NCBI GenBank assembly: GCA_030407315.1
Contig: JALQPE010002015.1
Span: 1-64,000, forward strand
From: Asparagopsis taxiformis
Lineage: Eukaryota > Rhodophyta > Florideophyceae > Bonnemaisoniales > Bonnemaisoniaceae
DNA length: 64,000 nt
Direction of reading: 5' to 3'
How positions within the stretch are numbered: position 1 is the stretch's first letter; every line of letters begins with the position of its first letter. Shown one piece after another: positions 10,528 to 21,328 of the stretch. The position numbers were made by a program, and so were the translations under genes. The notes below the pieces were generated by a model. That model made no database searches. It saw only the letters and a program-made list of their open reading frames with translations, and was not told the origin of the DNA.

Positions 10528-12513
10528 ATGAATGAAACTACTGATAGCGACTGCAACGCAGCGAACAAAGGTCCAGCTACAAATCCGAAACTGATGTATC
10601 ATGACATGTTCAATGGAGAATTCCCTTCGACGGAAGAGGTACTTTTCCTGCTCACAGAGCTATATTCAGTCCCATTGGAATTGTTTCGCGGAAGAATGGA
10701 GGAGCTATTCAATGGGGAAGCATACACCATTGATGATAATGTTTTCAATGCTCTCGTGCAGTTTGGTATTGAGAGAGCAGTTTCGCTGACATGTGCCCAA
10801 AACTTATTTCTATGGAGATGCTCCAAGTGTTTGAAAAGAAGACAGAGAGTTGCTTTTCTTACAACAGAGATATCATTGAGTACACATTGCAGTGACTGTC
10901 GGAAACAGGAGATGATAAGCGAAATACCGAAGAAGATATACTTCTGTGGTGACATAGACAATATAGAAAACCGTGAATCTGTACTTGAAGACTGGCAATT
11001 GTCTAATCACATTGCTGCTTCCTTTTTGCAGTGGCCAATCGAGTGCATTTTTGCCAGTTGGCATTCTACGGCTGCACTGGATAGCATTGTGGAATTTAAC
11101 ACAGCTGCAGAGCGCAAACAAGAAGAAGTGTGCTTTCTCCAGCTAATACGGGAGTGTGATGGCTATGTTTATATCTCTAATAAAGTGAGACCATCATCTT
11201 CAGCATGGATATGTTCACAGCGGGGAAAGAATGCGAATGAAAACTCCGGGCTTGGAGAACGTCCAGTGAAAAGGATGCGAACATCAAAAAAAGAACACAA
11301 CTGCAGTGGAGCAGTGAACTTTTCCTATGGGAAACATAGGAGACTGAAGATCAAAGTTTCACACCAGTATTGTCATGAGGTACCCAAACAAGTGCCAGTG
11401 ATGACACAAAAAGTCCACGAAACGGTAATAGAAATGGTCAAATCCGGCCTGTCGCCTTTACAAATTTCAATGCAGCTCCGATCCAAATTCACTCAACCGT
11501 ACAAGTACATGCATGTGTACAACATTTGGTCAGAACAGATCAGTGCCTCCTTCCGTACTTGTTCGGATCCGTTGCAGTCTGCAGTACAGTATGTTTCCGA
11601 AGCAGAGAATGTTTCTCTGATTCTTCAACAAACAGCACCGTTTTCTCTTGGTTTTACAACTTCACTGGGCAAGAGAGTCTGTTCCACAATGAATGTATTG
11701 GAGGTTTTTATTGATTCCACGTATAAAACGAACTCGGGTAAACTGGAACTTTTTGCAATAGTCGGTTCAGTACTAGGAACAGGCTTTCCAATAGCCTATC
11801 TCCTGCTCGAAGGGGCTGGTGGAGATGCAGTCCGAACTCGTCAAGAAACGATCTTGGCATTCTTACACGCTGTTCGGCGAGATATACCTCAGCTGTCTCC
11901 ATCATTTTTCTTCACTGATAAGGATTGGGGGCAGATCAATGCTGTTAAGGCCGCGTTTTCCTTATCTCCCTCTATCTGCCTCTGGCATATGAAACGTGCC
12001 ATTAAGCGAAAGCTTAATGCTCTTTGCAAGTCAGGTGCAGTCTCCTTACGAGAGAAAGAACGTGCATTATTGCAAATGATAACGAAACATTACAATCTGC
12101 ACCCTTTGGTCAGACCAGGTTATGATATTCAAAACGGGTTGAACAGTTCTGTGCAAGAAATTTGGAACCTTCTCAATGAAGAAACAGACAGAGATATGGC
12201 TTTGTATTTGATGCAAAACTGGTACACGGCAGAGATGTTCATGTTATGGGGGAGGATGAACAATTCGAAAATTCCTATTGCCAAAACTACAATGATGGTC
12301 GAAGCACACTGGTCAGTTTTGAAAAGAGTTTATCTGCTCCCTTGCAATCTTCCAAGATGTGACTTTCTCGTTTACATTCTATCCAAAAATGTTTTGCCCA
12401 AGTTCGACGGTGATTTCAAGATGCTGATGTCTGGAAACAAGACACCAGCACGGTGGCGTCATTTCACATATGAATGGAAACGCTCTGCGTCTCAATCTAT
12501 ATCAAAAAGCTAG
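10528..12513 (+). CDS. MULE transposase, ends at an in-frame TAG
   Basis: The 661-aa frame from ATG 10528 carries a MULE-type DDE transposase core. The first Asp is in VFIDSTYKTN (about residue 392). The second is in FFFTDKDWGQ (about 461). The C-x2-H signature follows in ICLWHMKRAIKRK (about 484), and the likely catalytic Glu is in MMVEAHWSVLKR (about 590). An N-terminal region with paired Cys (CSKCLKRR, CSDCRKQ) looks like a zinc-binding DNA-recognition domain. It would cut and rejoin the element's inverted repeats in the nucleus. The frame is also open upstream into the left inverted repeat, but 10528 is the first ATG outside the minisatellite. The TAG at 12511-12513 comes before a SWIM zinc finger that continues in the same frame. 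Confidence 0.82.
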   Translation: MNETTDSDCNAANKGPATNPKLMYHDMFNGEFPSTEEVLFLLTELYSVPLELFRGRMEELFNGEAYTIDDNVFNALVQFGIERAVSLTCAQNLFLWRCSKCLKRRQRVAFLTTEISLSTHCSDCRKQEMISEIPKKIYFCGDIDNIENRESVLEDWQLSNHIAASFLQWPIECIFASWHSTAALDSIVEFNTAAERKQEEVCFLQLIRECDGYVYISNKVRPSSSAWICSQRGKNANENSGLGERPVKRMRTSKKEHNCSGAVNFSYGKHRRLKIKVSHQYCHEVPKQVPVMTQKVHETVIEMVKSGLSPLQISMQLRSKFTQPYKYMHVYNIWSEQISASFRTCSDPLQSAVQYVSEAENVSLILQQTAPFSLGFTTSLGKRVCSTMNVLEVFIDSTYKTNSGKLELFAIVGSVLGTGFPIAYLLLEGAGGDAVRTRQETILAFLHAVRRDIPQLSPSFFFTDKDWGQINAVKAAFSLSPSICLWHMKRAIKRKLNALCKSGAVSLREKERALLQMITKHYNLHPLVRPGYDIQNGLNSSVQEIWNLLNEETDRDMALYLMQNWYTAEMFMLWGRMNNSKIPIAKTTMMVEAHWSVLKRVYLLPCNLPRCDFLVYILSKNVLPKFDGDFKMLMSGNKTPARWRHFTYEWKRSASQSISKS

Positions 12514-12966
12514 TTAACGAACAGAATTGCTTGGGTTTGTGGATGTGACAGTTTCCTTTTCAGCCGTTTCTTGCTTTGTAAGCACCTCACAAACAATCTG
12601 GCCTGTCCTCAGTTTCCAGAAGTTTTACGCAGCCGCTCTCCCCCATTTCTAAGAATTGAGCGTCGAGAAAACTGCTTTCGAGCAGTATTTACTGACGAAG
12701 AGAAATTTCATGTTCCAGAAAATGCGCATCACCGTACCGATATGCTCACTCTTCCCCTTCCCGCCACATCAAATACTCTAGCCAGTGCGGATGAATCGAC
12801 TCAGAACAGCACAGAAATCAATACAATTTCAATCCGCGCGGATAGGCTGAAAAATCCTTACTTGGGGGATCAGTCATGTCGAAGAGCTGGCTTCAAGCGC
12901 CTCTGGACAGGAGCAGATCAGCCATTTGTACAGGAATGTGCTTGGGCGATTCAATTTGTATTATGA
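12514..12966 (+). pseudogene. SWIM zinc-finger tail of the MULE transposase, beyond the TAG
   Basis: In exactly the same frame as the transposase, and directly after its TAG, the sequence reads a SWIM finger: CGCDSFLFSRFLLCKHL, i.e. C-x-C-x(n)-C-x-H. About 125 further residues follow, up to a TGA at 12964. MULE transposases normally carry SWIM at this position. The TAG therefore looks like one nonsense mutation in a protein of about 810 aa, unless the stop is read through. Confidence 0.8.
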
Positions 12967-13483
12967 AAGGGTTACCGAAAACGAAAACGCACGTAGTTTC
13001 CCACGTACATGGGACAATGTGGACGTTGTGTACATGCCATGACTAGTGCTTAGCATTCAAGTAGATTGACCACTTCCCTGTGCAATATAGCGACATCCAT
13101 AGCATTCTTCCTTACACAACCCACGAAACCCAAAAATCGATTATGTCGAATGCTCTTTTCCCTATGTACATCCGCTGAATGAAGCCTTTCTCCAAGCCCG
13201 TCAGAGTCCCACCGCCAACACTAATCCCAGTTGCGATTTGATCTACATTCAAACTCCACAATGAATCATCAATTGTATACATACCAGCCAGGGCACCATA
13301 ACAGATGTTGTGCCTCCTACACTGGTGATGTGCAAGAAGTAGACGTGCAGTGACAGGAAATGGAACTAATAGACTGCAAGCAGTGCTAGAAGTTTGATAA
13401 CCTACAATTGACGGAGAACGTTGAATATATGAGAGCAGATATTGTGCTGACGATATTAACAACGCCCAGGTGTGCGATGATGT
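12967..13483. other. Internal non-repeat segment of the MULE
   Basis: The only open frame is on the minus strand. It ends near 13112 and runs out of the right inverted repeat; its last ~110 residues are not repeat-derived. It could be a captured host fragment or just the element's 3' region. No motif is recognised. Confidence 0.3.
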
Positions 13484-14843
13484 GTAAACTATATCAGCAG
13501 CGTGCAGATGTAGTGAGATGCGCGATGATTTGCACACAATGCTTGAAATGTGCACACAATGTTGCCAGCGTCCGGGTGCAGCAGGGTGAGGCGAGGTGGG
13601 GTGATGTGCACACCGTGTTGCCAACGTCCAGGTGCAGTAAATAGTGCAAGCAGTGTTAACAACTTCCAGTTGCGGCGAGGTGGGGTGTGTGGTGATGTGC
13701 ACACGGTTTTAACAACGTCCAGGTGCAGTGAGATGCGCGATGATTTGCACACAATGCTTGAAATGTGTTCACACAATGTTGCCAGCGTCCGGGTGCAGCA
13801 GGGTGAGGCGAGGTGGGGTGTGCAGTGATTTTCATGCAATGTTGCCAACGGGCGGGTGCGGCGGGGTGAGGCGAGGTGATGTGCACGCAATGTTACCGAC
13901 GTCCAGATGCAGCAGGGTAATGCGAGATGGGGTGATGTTTACGCAATGTTGGTAACGTCCGTGTGCGGCAGGGTGATGTGTGCGGTGATGTGCACACAAT
14001 GTTGGCAACGGGCAGGAGCGGCGGGGTGAGGCGAGGTGATTTTCACGCAATGTTGGCAACGGGCAGGTGCGGTGGGGTAGATGCGCGGTGATGTGCACAA
14101 TGTTGGCGGGTGCGGCGGGGTGGATGCGCGGTGATGTACACGCAATGTTGGCAACGGGCAGGTGCGGTGGGGTAGATGCGCGGTGATGTGCACAATGTTG
14201 GCGGGTGCAGCGGGGTGGATGCGCGGTGATGTGCACAATGTTGGCGGGTGCGGCGGGGTGGATGCGCGGTGATGTGCACGCAATGTTGGCAACGGGCGGG
14301 TACGGCGGGGTGGGGTTTGCAGTGATGTGTACGCAATGTTGGTAACGCGCGAGTGCGGCGGGGTGGACGTCCGGGTGCGCAGTAATGTGTACGCAATGTT
14401 GGCAACGGGCGGGTGCGGCGGGTGGATGCGCGGTGATGTGCACGCAATGTTGGCAACGGGCGGGTACGGCGGGGTGGGGTTTGCAGTGATGTGTACGCAA
14501 TATTGGTAACGCGCGAGTGCGGCGGGGTGGACGTCCGGGTGCGCAGTGATGTGTACGCAATGTTGGCAACGGGCGGGTGCGGCGGGTGGATGCGCGGTGT
14601 GCACGCAACATTAACAAAGTGCGAGTGCGGCGGAGGTGCGGTGGGGTTTCGTGAGGCGACGACTCTGTGAAGCGCCTGGCTTCCACTGGACCTTATCCTC
14701 CCGACTGCATTACAGTGCTCCGCCGCCGCCGGTCCGGTCCCGATTGTCACGTCAACCCAGTCCCAAGCGTGACTACACCCCAGCCTCAAACTTATGATAA
14801 TTTTCTATCATTTCACTCTCTGGGTCGGGAGGATAAGTTCCAG
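13484..14843 (-). repeat. Right terminal inverted repeat of the MULE
   Basis: Reverse complement of 9132-10393 with a few more internal minisatellite units. It is followed by TATTGACACGA (14844-14854), the second copy of the target duplication. Confidence 0.88.
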
Positions 14844-14854
14844 TATTGACACGA

Positions 14855-15498
14855 GTAGTCAGTCATACACATGTTGGAATTTTAAAGAAAATTTAACTGA
14901 CCCGTCCAAGAGGACCATCCACTTCCAGGCTGCACTCGGTCCATTTTCGACGGGTGGCGAGTCCCCATGAGGAGGTGGCGTTCCCACGGGGGACGCCTCC
15001 CTCCTCATCCACCCACGGTGCGTATGTGCCTCACCAACCGCCGTGTCATTCTGTGTTCCAACAGGGCGATATCACTTGCATCCCTGCCTGCCAAACCACA
15101 ATGCCAGTGCTAGCTGCCCCGGTGTGCGCCAGTCCTCAACACTCCTCAACCAAATCTCCATCAACATAACCACCACGTCACTAACGTGACGTCTCTGGGT
15201 TCTTACAGTGACCCAATTCATGTCCTCTCCCATTTCCACACCACTCCGTTATGATGCATCGATGACGATCAATTCACTGCATTAGACTCACACAAACTCC
15301 AGCACCTCCAAGTCCCTGTTCGATGGTCCTCCTCCTGTCCTACCTCCTATCATTCCTTCGTTCCCCGAGCATTTAAACGCGACACCAACACTCTCTGCAC
15401 ACTTCTGTCATCACCATACCATCCAACTGCAACATTCAGCCATCCATCCACCCGCTCATCCCCAACACATCTTCCTCATCCCGTTGCACCCCGCTCCA
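14855..15498. promoter_or_regulatory. Left cupin 5' flank, diverged arm of the palindrome
   Basis: It aligns with the reverse complement of 27389-28030 but with many substitutions and indels. Where the right copy has a clear TATATAAAAG, this copy reads ATTTAAACGCGAC (about 15371), so its TATA box is altered. No gene is seen. Confidence 0.55.
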
Positions 15499-15746
15499 AT
15501 GGCTCGCTTCAACACTCTCTCCCTCCTTGCCCTGCTTTCCTGCCTCATCTCCCTCTCCCTCGCCTCGATTCCCAGTCTGGGCCTCGACACTGCCCCGGCT
15601 GTGCGCTCTGGCCTAAGAAACCGTGACTTCCGCATCCAGTTCTCCCGCGCTACCCAGGTCAACACCCCCAACTTCAAGGTTTCCATTGCAGATCTCAATA
15701 ACTTCCCCGCCCTCGCTGCCACCGACGTCCAGTCCACCATTGTCCG

Positions 15747-16094
15747 TTTTGCTCGCATGTAGAACAATAATGTCGCTACGATGGTAGCTCTCTAGTTTAT
15801 TTTCTTGAGAGGCTAGGTAATATAGGGAGACGAGTACTTCATAATGCCTAGAAGAAGGCACAGATGTACAACTAGCTTGCCATCCTGAACAGCCGAAGGT
15901 TCAATATCGATAGAGAAGCTTACCGAGGCGCAAAGGGTTGGTCTATACAAACTTGACCAATAGCTATCAATTGTATGCGCCGTGAAATCAAATCGTATTA
16001 AAATATCACTCTGGATCGATCTCACTGGTTTATCCCGCCACGGCGGAACTGCACACGCTGATCCTGCAGCGTAGGAATTGCACAACTTGCACCA
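15747..16094 (-). repeat. 3' LTR of the chromovirus
   Basis: 348 bp, identical by eye to 20981-21328. The 5-bp duplication GTCCG lies just outside. Confidence 0.92.
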
Positions 16095-16116
16095 GTCCCC
16101 TCCACCAAAAGAGGCG

Positions 16117-19100
16117 TTACGCCGAAGTCGCTTTAGCTACCATGGCCTGATCATGATGAGTAGCTAAAAATTCAGAGAGCATCTGAGGGATATCCTCTTT
16201 CATGTGGTCAAAGGGCTCCCAGGTGGGCTCTTCATGGTCGAAACCTTCCCATTTAGCCTGAACTTCGTATCGAGCTTGATCGGTGTTGTATCGAAGCCCA
16301 AGAAGCCGTTCCACTTTGTTGAAATGGGGATTATTGTGAGCAATGGAATCAAGTAGCGTTTCAGTGACGTCTAGGCTAGAATCCGCATAGAACTTCAAAC
16401 GATTGGCGTGTACCAAAACATGTGATCCACTGATCAAATCCTCAATTTCGTAGACATGATCCGAGTTTGCTTTTGTTACGCGGCGAGGGCCACGCCATTT
16501 CACACGCAGCTTGTGTCCATCATTCTTCAGGCGTTGCGCCACTAATACGTAGTCACCAACCTCAAAATTAACCTTCTGAATGTGAGTCCGAGAGTTATGT
16601 GCGTCAACAGCAGCGTCTCTCTTCCGCGTACGCCGTACAGAAACATCCTTATGTAATTTGTCCAAGTGCTCCATAAGCTTAGAAATTCCCACAAGTTTCT
16701 GAGCTTGTATAAACGATAGAGAGCGTGTAGAAACTCTTGAAATTGGTTTTAGCGAACATATCGGGTTGTCTGCATCAAGACCTGTGAAGGCCGTAATGGG
16801 TGCTACATTTCCAAGTGAGGAACGCTTGGAATGATTTAGAATGCTTTGGATCAAGCGAACTATGCACGGCCAGTCTTCTTCTTGCAGTCTGAATTCAGAT
16901 AGTAATGCCCTAGCTGCACGTAAAACTTGCTTACATACACTCTCCACAGTCCCATTGGACTGTGGACAATAGGCAGTAGTGAAATGGTGGTGTGCATGTA
17001 GTCTTCGGTTGAGATTATGCATTAAGACATTCATGAAATGTGAACCTCTATCCGATACCCAATTGAAACAAACTCCAAACAATGCGAACCATCTGAAAAG
17101 TACGTCCACAGTGGTTTCAGCATCTGCAGCATGGCATGGCTCGAGCCATACAAATGAAGAAGCGTCATCCTTGAGGATGAGTATGTACGTCTCTCCAGTA
17201 GTGCTAGGACCCATGTAAATGTAATCAAAATGTAGCACTTCATTAGGCTTATCCGAATGGAGTGCATGGCCCAACGGGCGCGGGATCCTAGTACCATCCG
17301 CAGTGCTGAGACAATGTAGACAAGAATTGCAGAACGAGTAAACGTCCTTCTTCATATTTTCCCAATGGAAACACTCCTTGATGTGATTATAAGTGGTGTG
17401 AGCGCCACGATGTCCTCCTCTGCCGCAGTGTGCAATAACACAAATTCGCAACTGCAGTTCTACAGCAGTAGATGGGATCCAAATCGATCCATTTTCGTCG
17501 ATCAATAAACCATCAGAACGTTTGGTGTATTGAGATCCCTCCCCTTCTCCTTTTGACGCCAATTGCGCATCATAGATGTCTTTTGCGGCTGGCCACTGCA
17601 GTTCCGGATCTAGCTCTGGTGCAACAGGAGCCACAAAGAGAGAAGATAGCGACGCACGATGAGTCTTCATGCAATGGTGATTGTGCCGCGGGGATCCCCA
17701 TCGCGAGAGAATATCAGCCCAACAGTTATCAGCACCAGAAATGTGCACAATAGTGAAACGAAAAGACGAGAGGCGCATAGACCATCGTTCAATTTTAGAT
17801 GTGACATGCTTCCCAAGCCGAGTAGATGCTGACATTGGATCAAAAATAAAAACAAGGTTCCGATGATCGGTGAAGAGCCAAAAGCCTTCAGGCCGTAGTA
17901 GAATGTAGTCCAATCTAGTAACAGCCTCAACAATAGCAAAGGCTTCTTTCTCAATTGTAGACCAGCGGGAACTGGATCCAGTGAAAGATCCAGAAAGAAA
18001 CGCAAGAGGCTGATGCCGCTGCTGTGAAAACTCAATATCCAAGTCAGCTTTTGGAATCTGAGTAAGTACCCCCGACCAATGTTGCTCAGATGCATCCGTG
18101 AACAAGCAAAGGAGCTGGTCAGGGTCAGGATGTGCTAATGTTGCACAGGTTAGAAGAGCTTGCTTCACAGCAGCAAATGTTTCTTGCTGTATATCACCCC
18201 ACAAAGGAGCTAGCTTTATGCGTGATACAGCATGTTTAGTGCGCTTTCCAGCCCGATTATATACTTCCTCTAGAGTCTTGTGCAGTTCGGCAATAAGCTT
18301 TGTGAATTCCGGAATACACTGTCGCATCCAGTTCGCAGCACACAGAAATTGTTGAAGATCTGCACCAGTCTCGGGAATTCCCATCTCCATAAGTGCTGAT
18401 AAGCGACTGGGATCAAGCCGAATGCCATCCTTGCTAATGTAACGACCACACCAACGCACTTCACGCAAGTAAAGCTTGCACTTTCTGATATGAAGCTTCA
18501 AGTTGTGTTGTTTGCATATAGAGAAAAAACTGCGCAGAGCTTGTAAGAGTTCGCAGTCAGTCTTGCAGTGTACTAAGATGTCATCAAGCCACAATAAAAT
18601 AGAATCACGGATAGGACGGCAAAGCATTTGCACGTTGCTTTGAAGGTAAGAGACAGAGTTTGTTTGTCCATGCATTACCCTTGTAGGTGTAAATACACCG
18701 TCCTCTGTAATAAAACTTTGACATTCTTGAGAAGAAGTGTGCAACGGAAGCTGCCAATATCCTTGGCATAGATCTAACGTTGCGAAACATGTTGCATCGG
18801 AAAGCTTAGCTGTCGCAGATTCGAGATCTGGCATAGGCCAAACGTGCGGAACGGTCTGGTTATTAACAGGCCTCAGATCTACCGTAAATCGGAACTGTTC
18901 ATCACCTTGCTTCGGCACCACTAGCGGGGCACAAGCCCATTGGCTTGTATTATTAGGGTAAACAAGACCCAGCTTGATCAGTTCGTCCACTTTAGATCTT
19001 AGAAAGGCAGACTTTCTGGGAGTATAGCGACGCAGCTTCATGCGTACAGGAGAAGCGTTCTCCTTCAGGACAATTTTCATTGGTTCAATTGCCGCAGGAG

Positions 19101-20940
19101 GGTCGGCTCCCAGCGTAGTGCGAAAAACATCCGCATACTCATAAACAAGCGCGCGCATATCATCGTGGTGTTGTTCAGGCAGACCGTTCTTGATCGCATC
19201 TTCAATCAACAAATTAATGTAATGATCTGTTGTAGTAGGCTCGTTCTCACCAACTGACAGACTGTCGTCATCGATCAAATCTCGTTCTGATCCCAAACTG
19301 TGTGTCGATTGATGACGTTCGTGCAAATTAGAGGACGATGTAACTGAACTTCCACCTTGATTTCTTCGTGCATTACTATCTTCAGTAGTATTCTCTTGTC
19401 CATATTCGTTAGATTCGTCAATGGGTAGTGACGGTTGAGACTGCTTCGCTGGCGTTAACAGCAGCCTCGACAACTGACCTTGTTCGTCTTGGTCCTGCAT
19501 GGAATCTTCAATGTTACCGGCTGAGAAACCAACATGTGAAAAATCTGCATCATGGTACCTCGTTCGTACTGCCGATAGATGATGATCCAAGTTGAACCCA
19601 ATTGATTGGAGTAGAGGCCTGGATAAGAGCACCTCAGGCATACGTGCATCGAATACTAGGAACTGTACGTTTCGGAGGCGTAGTGGTCCTTGCGGTAGAT
19701 CAATTGTGAGTGAAATGCAAGCCTTTCTATCAGCAAGATGCATAACTTCATCACCACCTTCGTTGATGTTTTGTACTGCTAGTCCCATCTTAATTGGAGT
19801 TTTTAAAGGTATAACTTGTACAGAAAGTCCTGCCTCTGTGCACTTCTGTATATGGTATTGACTGAGTGACGCGTGGTCAGCGCCATAATCGCCATTCAGA
19901 GTAACAGATACTGTATCTGCAAGCTTGGCTTGGAGGCGCCCCGGACTAAGTTCACTGGACTTATCCAGTGAATTCACACTAGTCGTTTCCTCAGCCGCTG
20001 ACATGCGGCTGAGCCTGCCTTGCTTTGCCCGCTTATCGCGAAACTCCTTCAGATATTTTTCCTTTTCTTCTTTGCTAGTCATCTGACAGTCCTTCAGATA
20101 GTGCTTCCCCGTACAACGAGGATTGAGGCATTCTGGAAGTTTCTTAGTAGGTCTTGTTCCTATATTTGGGCTGGCAGCGGTATTAATTGTGTGTTTGCCT
20201 GATTGCGATGGACTGAACGATGATGGCCCAACAATAGAGTTAGGTGTTCCTGTAGATCCATTACTCTTCCTTGTACTTTTCCCTTTATCCTGTGAATGTA
20301 CGATACTTTTTATCGGAACGTATTCCTCACACGCCTTGGCCCTTTTGATGACTCGTTTGTAAAAACGGATCCAATCATCTTCTAAGTTATCCACTCCAAG
20401 TTCCAGATCTTGTTCGATCTTATATCTTAAGATTGGCGGCTTTAAGAGATGACATATGTGGCGCATAGCAATTTGAGGCTTTTCCTGTACCAGGCGCTCC
20501 CATTTTCTGTTTCGTAGAAGCGTCTGGTAGTCTGTAAACAATGACTGTATGCGCAACTCAGCGTCAACTTCATTCACATTTATCTTTATACCTGATTTAA
20601 TGGTTTCTTCGAGATCTTCCAGAGAAATTGACTCCAGCTTCACGTCATCCTTCTCTTCCAGCCATTTCTTGAGAATATCATCCGTCAAATCCTCGAAATC
20701 GGATATTCCTGGGAAAGTTTCAAATGATAGGAGAGACAATAGAAGGTCTCGATCAATCGAAGAACGGAGCGGTACAGGAGTAATTGAGCCTCCTGATGTC
20801 GCAGCATCTTGGACTCGCAGAAGGTAATTTTCACGCTCAATTAGGAACTTGTGAATAGCATTGCGACCCAGCTTTCGCAATTCTGGGTGCGATATGGGCG
20901 TAAACGCTGGCTGGCCAGTAGAAGGCCCTGATTGAGCCAT
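16117..20940 (-). CDS. Gag-Pol polyprotein with C-terminal chromodomain
   Basis: A single 1607-aa frame starts at ATG 20940, 41 bp inside the 5' LTR. In order it carries: Gag; a CCHC knuckle (C-x4-C-x3-GKH-x4-C, about 268-285); an aspartic-protease-like region (about 345); reverse transcriptase (FRFTVDLRPVNNQ about 682, LWLDDIL about 782); and RNase H (LFTDASEQHWSG about 948). Integrase follows, with an HHCC finger (H-x-GH..C-x2-C, about 1173-1210) and catalytic Asp, Asp, Glu at about 1235, 1295 and 1328 (SDRGSHF, NGTVESV). The end is a chromodomain (YEVQAKWEGFDHEEPTWEPF). It copies RNA to DNA and inserts it; chromodomains usually steer integration to marked chromatin. Gag and Pol share one frame. 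No break is seen. Confidence 0.95.
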   Translation of the reverse strand: MAQSGPSTGQPAFTPISHPELRKLGRNAIHKFLIERENYLLRVQDAATSGGSITPVPLRSSIDRDLLLSLLSFETFPGISDFEDLTDDILKKWLEEKDDVKLESISLEDLEETIKSGIKINVNEVDAELRIQSLFTDYQTLLRNRKWERLVQEKPQIAMRHICHLLKPPILRYKIEQDLELGVDNLEDDWIRFYKRVIKRAKACEEYVPIKSIVHSQDKGKSTRKSNGSTGTPNSIVGPSSFSPSQSGKHTINTAASPNIGTRPTKKLPECLNPRCTGKHYLKDCQMTSKEEKEKYLKEFRDKRAKQGRLSRMSAAEETTSVNSLDKSSELSPGRLQAKLADTVSVTLNGDYGADHASLSQYHIQKCTEAGLSVQVIPLKTPIKMGLAVQNINEGGDEVMHLADRKACISLTIDLPQGPLRLRNVQFLVFDARMPEVLLSRPLLQSIGFNLDHHLSAVRTRYHDADFSHVGFSAGNIEDSMQDQDEQGQLSRLLLTPAKQSQPSLPIDESNEYGQENTTEDSNARRNQGGSSVTSSSNLHERHQSTHSLGSERDLIDDDSLSVGENEPTTTDHYINLLIEDAIKNGLPEQHHDDMRALVYEYADVFRTTLGADPPAAIEPMKIVLKENASPVRMKLRRYTPRKSAFLRSKVDELIKLGLVYPNNTSQWACAPLVVPKQGDEQFRFTVDLRPVNNQTVPHVWPMPDLESATAKLSDATCFATLDLCQGYWQLPLHTSSQECQSFITEDGVFTPTRVMHGQTNSVSYLQSNVQMLCRPIRDSILLWLDDILVHCKTDCELLQALRSFFSICKQHNLKLHIRKCKLYLREVRWCGRYISKDGIRLDPSRLSALMEMGIPETGADLQQFLCAANWMRQCIPEFTKLIAELHKTLEEVYNRAGKRTKHAVSRIKLAPLWGDIQQETFAAVKQALLTCATLAHPDPDQLLCLFTDASEQHWSGVLTQIPKADLDIEFSQQRHQPLAFLSGSFTGSSSRWSTIEKEAFAIVEAVTRLDYILLRPEGFWLFTDHRNLVFIFDPMSASTRLGKHVTSKIERWSMRLSSFRFTIVHISGADNCWADILSRWGSPRHNHHCMKTHRASLSSLFVAPVAPELDPELQWPAAKDIYDAQLASKGEGEGSQYTKRSDGLLIDENGSIWIPSTAVELQLRICVIAHCGRGGHRGAHTTYNHIKECFHWENMKKDVYSFCNSCLHCLSTADGTRIPRPLGHALHSDKPNEVLHFDYIYMGPSTTGETYILILKDDASSFVWLEPCHAADAETTVDVLFRWFALFGVCFNWVSDRGSHFMNVLMHNLNRRLHAHHHFTTAYCPQSNGTVESVCKQVLRAARALLSEFRLQEEDWPCIVRLIQSILNHSKRSSLGNVAPITAFTGLDADNPICSLKPISRVSTRSLSFIQAQKLVGISKLMEHLDKLHKDVSVRRTRKRDAAVDAHNSRTHIQKVNFEVGDYVLVAQRLKNDGHKLRVKWRGPRRVTKANSDHVYEIEDLISGSHVLVHANRLKFYADSSLDVTETLLDSIAHNNPHFNKVERLLGLRYNTDQARYEVQAKWEGFDHEEPTWEPFDHMKEDIPQMLSEFLATHHDQAMVAKATSA

Positions 20941-20980
20941 GCTAGTTGACGCAGGATATTCAAGTTTAGCAAGTGATCAC

Positions 20981-21328
20981 TTTTGCTCGCATGTAGAACA
21001 ATAATGTCGCTACGATGGTAGCTCTCTAGTTTATTTTCTTGAGAGGCTAGGTAATATAGGGAGACGAGTACTTCATAATGCCTAGAAGAAGGCACAGATG
21101 TACAACTAGCTTGCCATCCTGAACAGCCGAAGGTTCAATATCGATAGAGAAGCTTACCGAGGCGCAAAGGGTTGGTCTATACAAACTTGACCAATAGCTA
21201 TCAATTGTATGCGCCGTGAAATCAAATCGTATTAAAATATCACTCTGGATCGATCTCACTGGTTTATCCCGCCACGGCGGAACTGCACACGCTGATCCTG
21301 CAGCGTAGGAATTGCACAACTTGCACCA
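20981..21328 (-). repeat. 5' LTR of the chromovirus
   Basis: 348 bp. It would hold the element's promoter, read towards lower coordinates. Confidence 0.92.

Larger units (their letters stand above)
9132..14843 (+). mobile_element. Mutator-like DNA transposon with ~1.3-kb inverted repeats
   Basis: The 5712-bp element starts CTGGAACTTATCCTCCCGAC and ends with its reverse complement. Identical 11-bp flanks (9121-9131, 14844-14854) bracket it. Terminal inverted repeats cover about 9132-10393 and 13484-14843. Each begins with ~180 bp of unique sequence and continues as minisatellite built from CCAACATTGCGTGCACATCA and CCGCCGCACCCG. One plus-strand transposase lies inside. The insertion is in the left arm of the long palindrome; the equivalent place in the right arm (near 28027) has no element. 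The two terminal repeats differ in minisatellite copy number. Confidence 0.88.
15747..21328 (-). mobile_element. Full-length Ty3/gypsy chromovirus retrotransposon
   Basis: Two 348-bp LTRs (15747-16094, 20981-21328), identical as far as I can compare by eye, flank one open polyprotein on the minus strand. The target duplication is GTCCG (15742-15746, 21329-21333), 5 bp as usual for Ty3/gypsy. On the minus strand the LTR starts TGGTGC and ends GCAAAA, so the 3' end is not CA. A purine tract (GGTGGAGGGGAC) precedes the 3' LTR. Immediately inside the 5' LTR is GTGATCACTTGC, which is not an obvious tRNA primer site. Identical LTRs and an open frame mean a very recent insertion. Confidence 0.93.
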
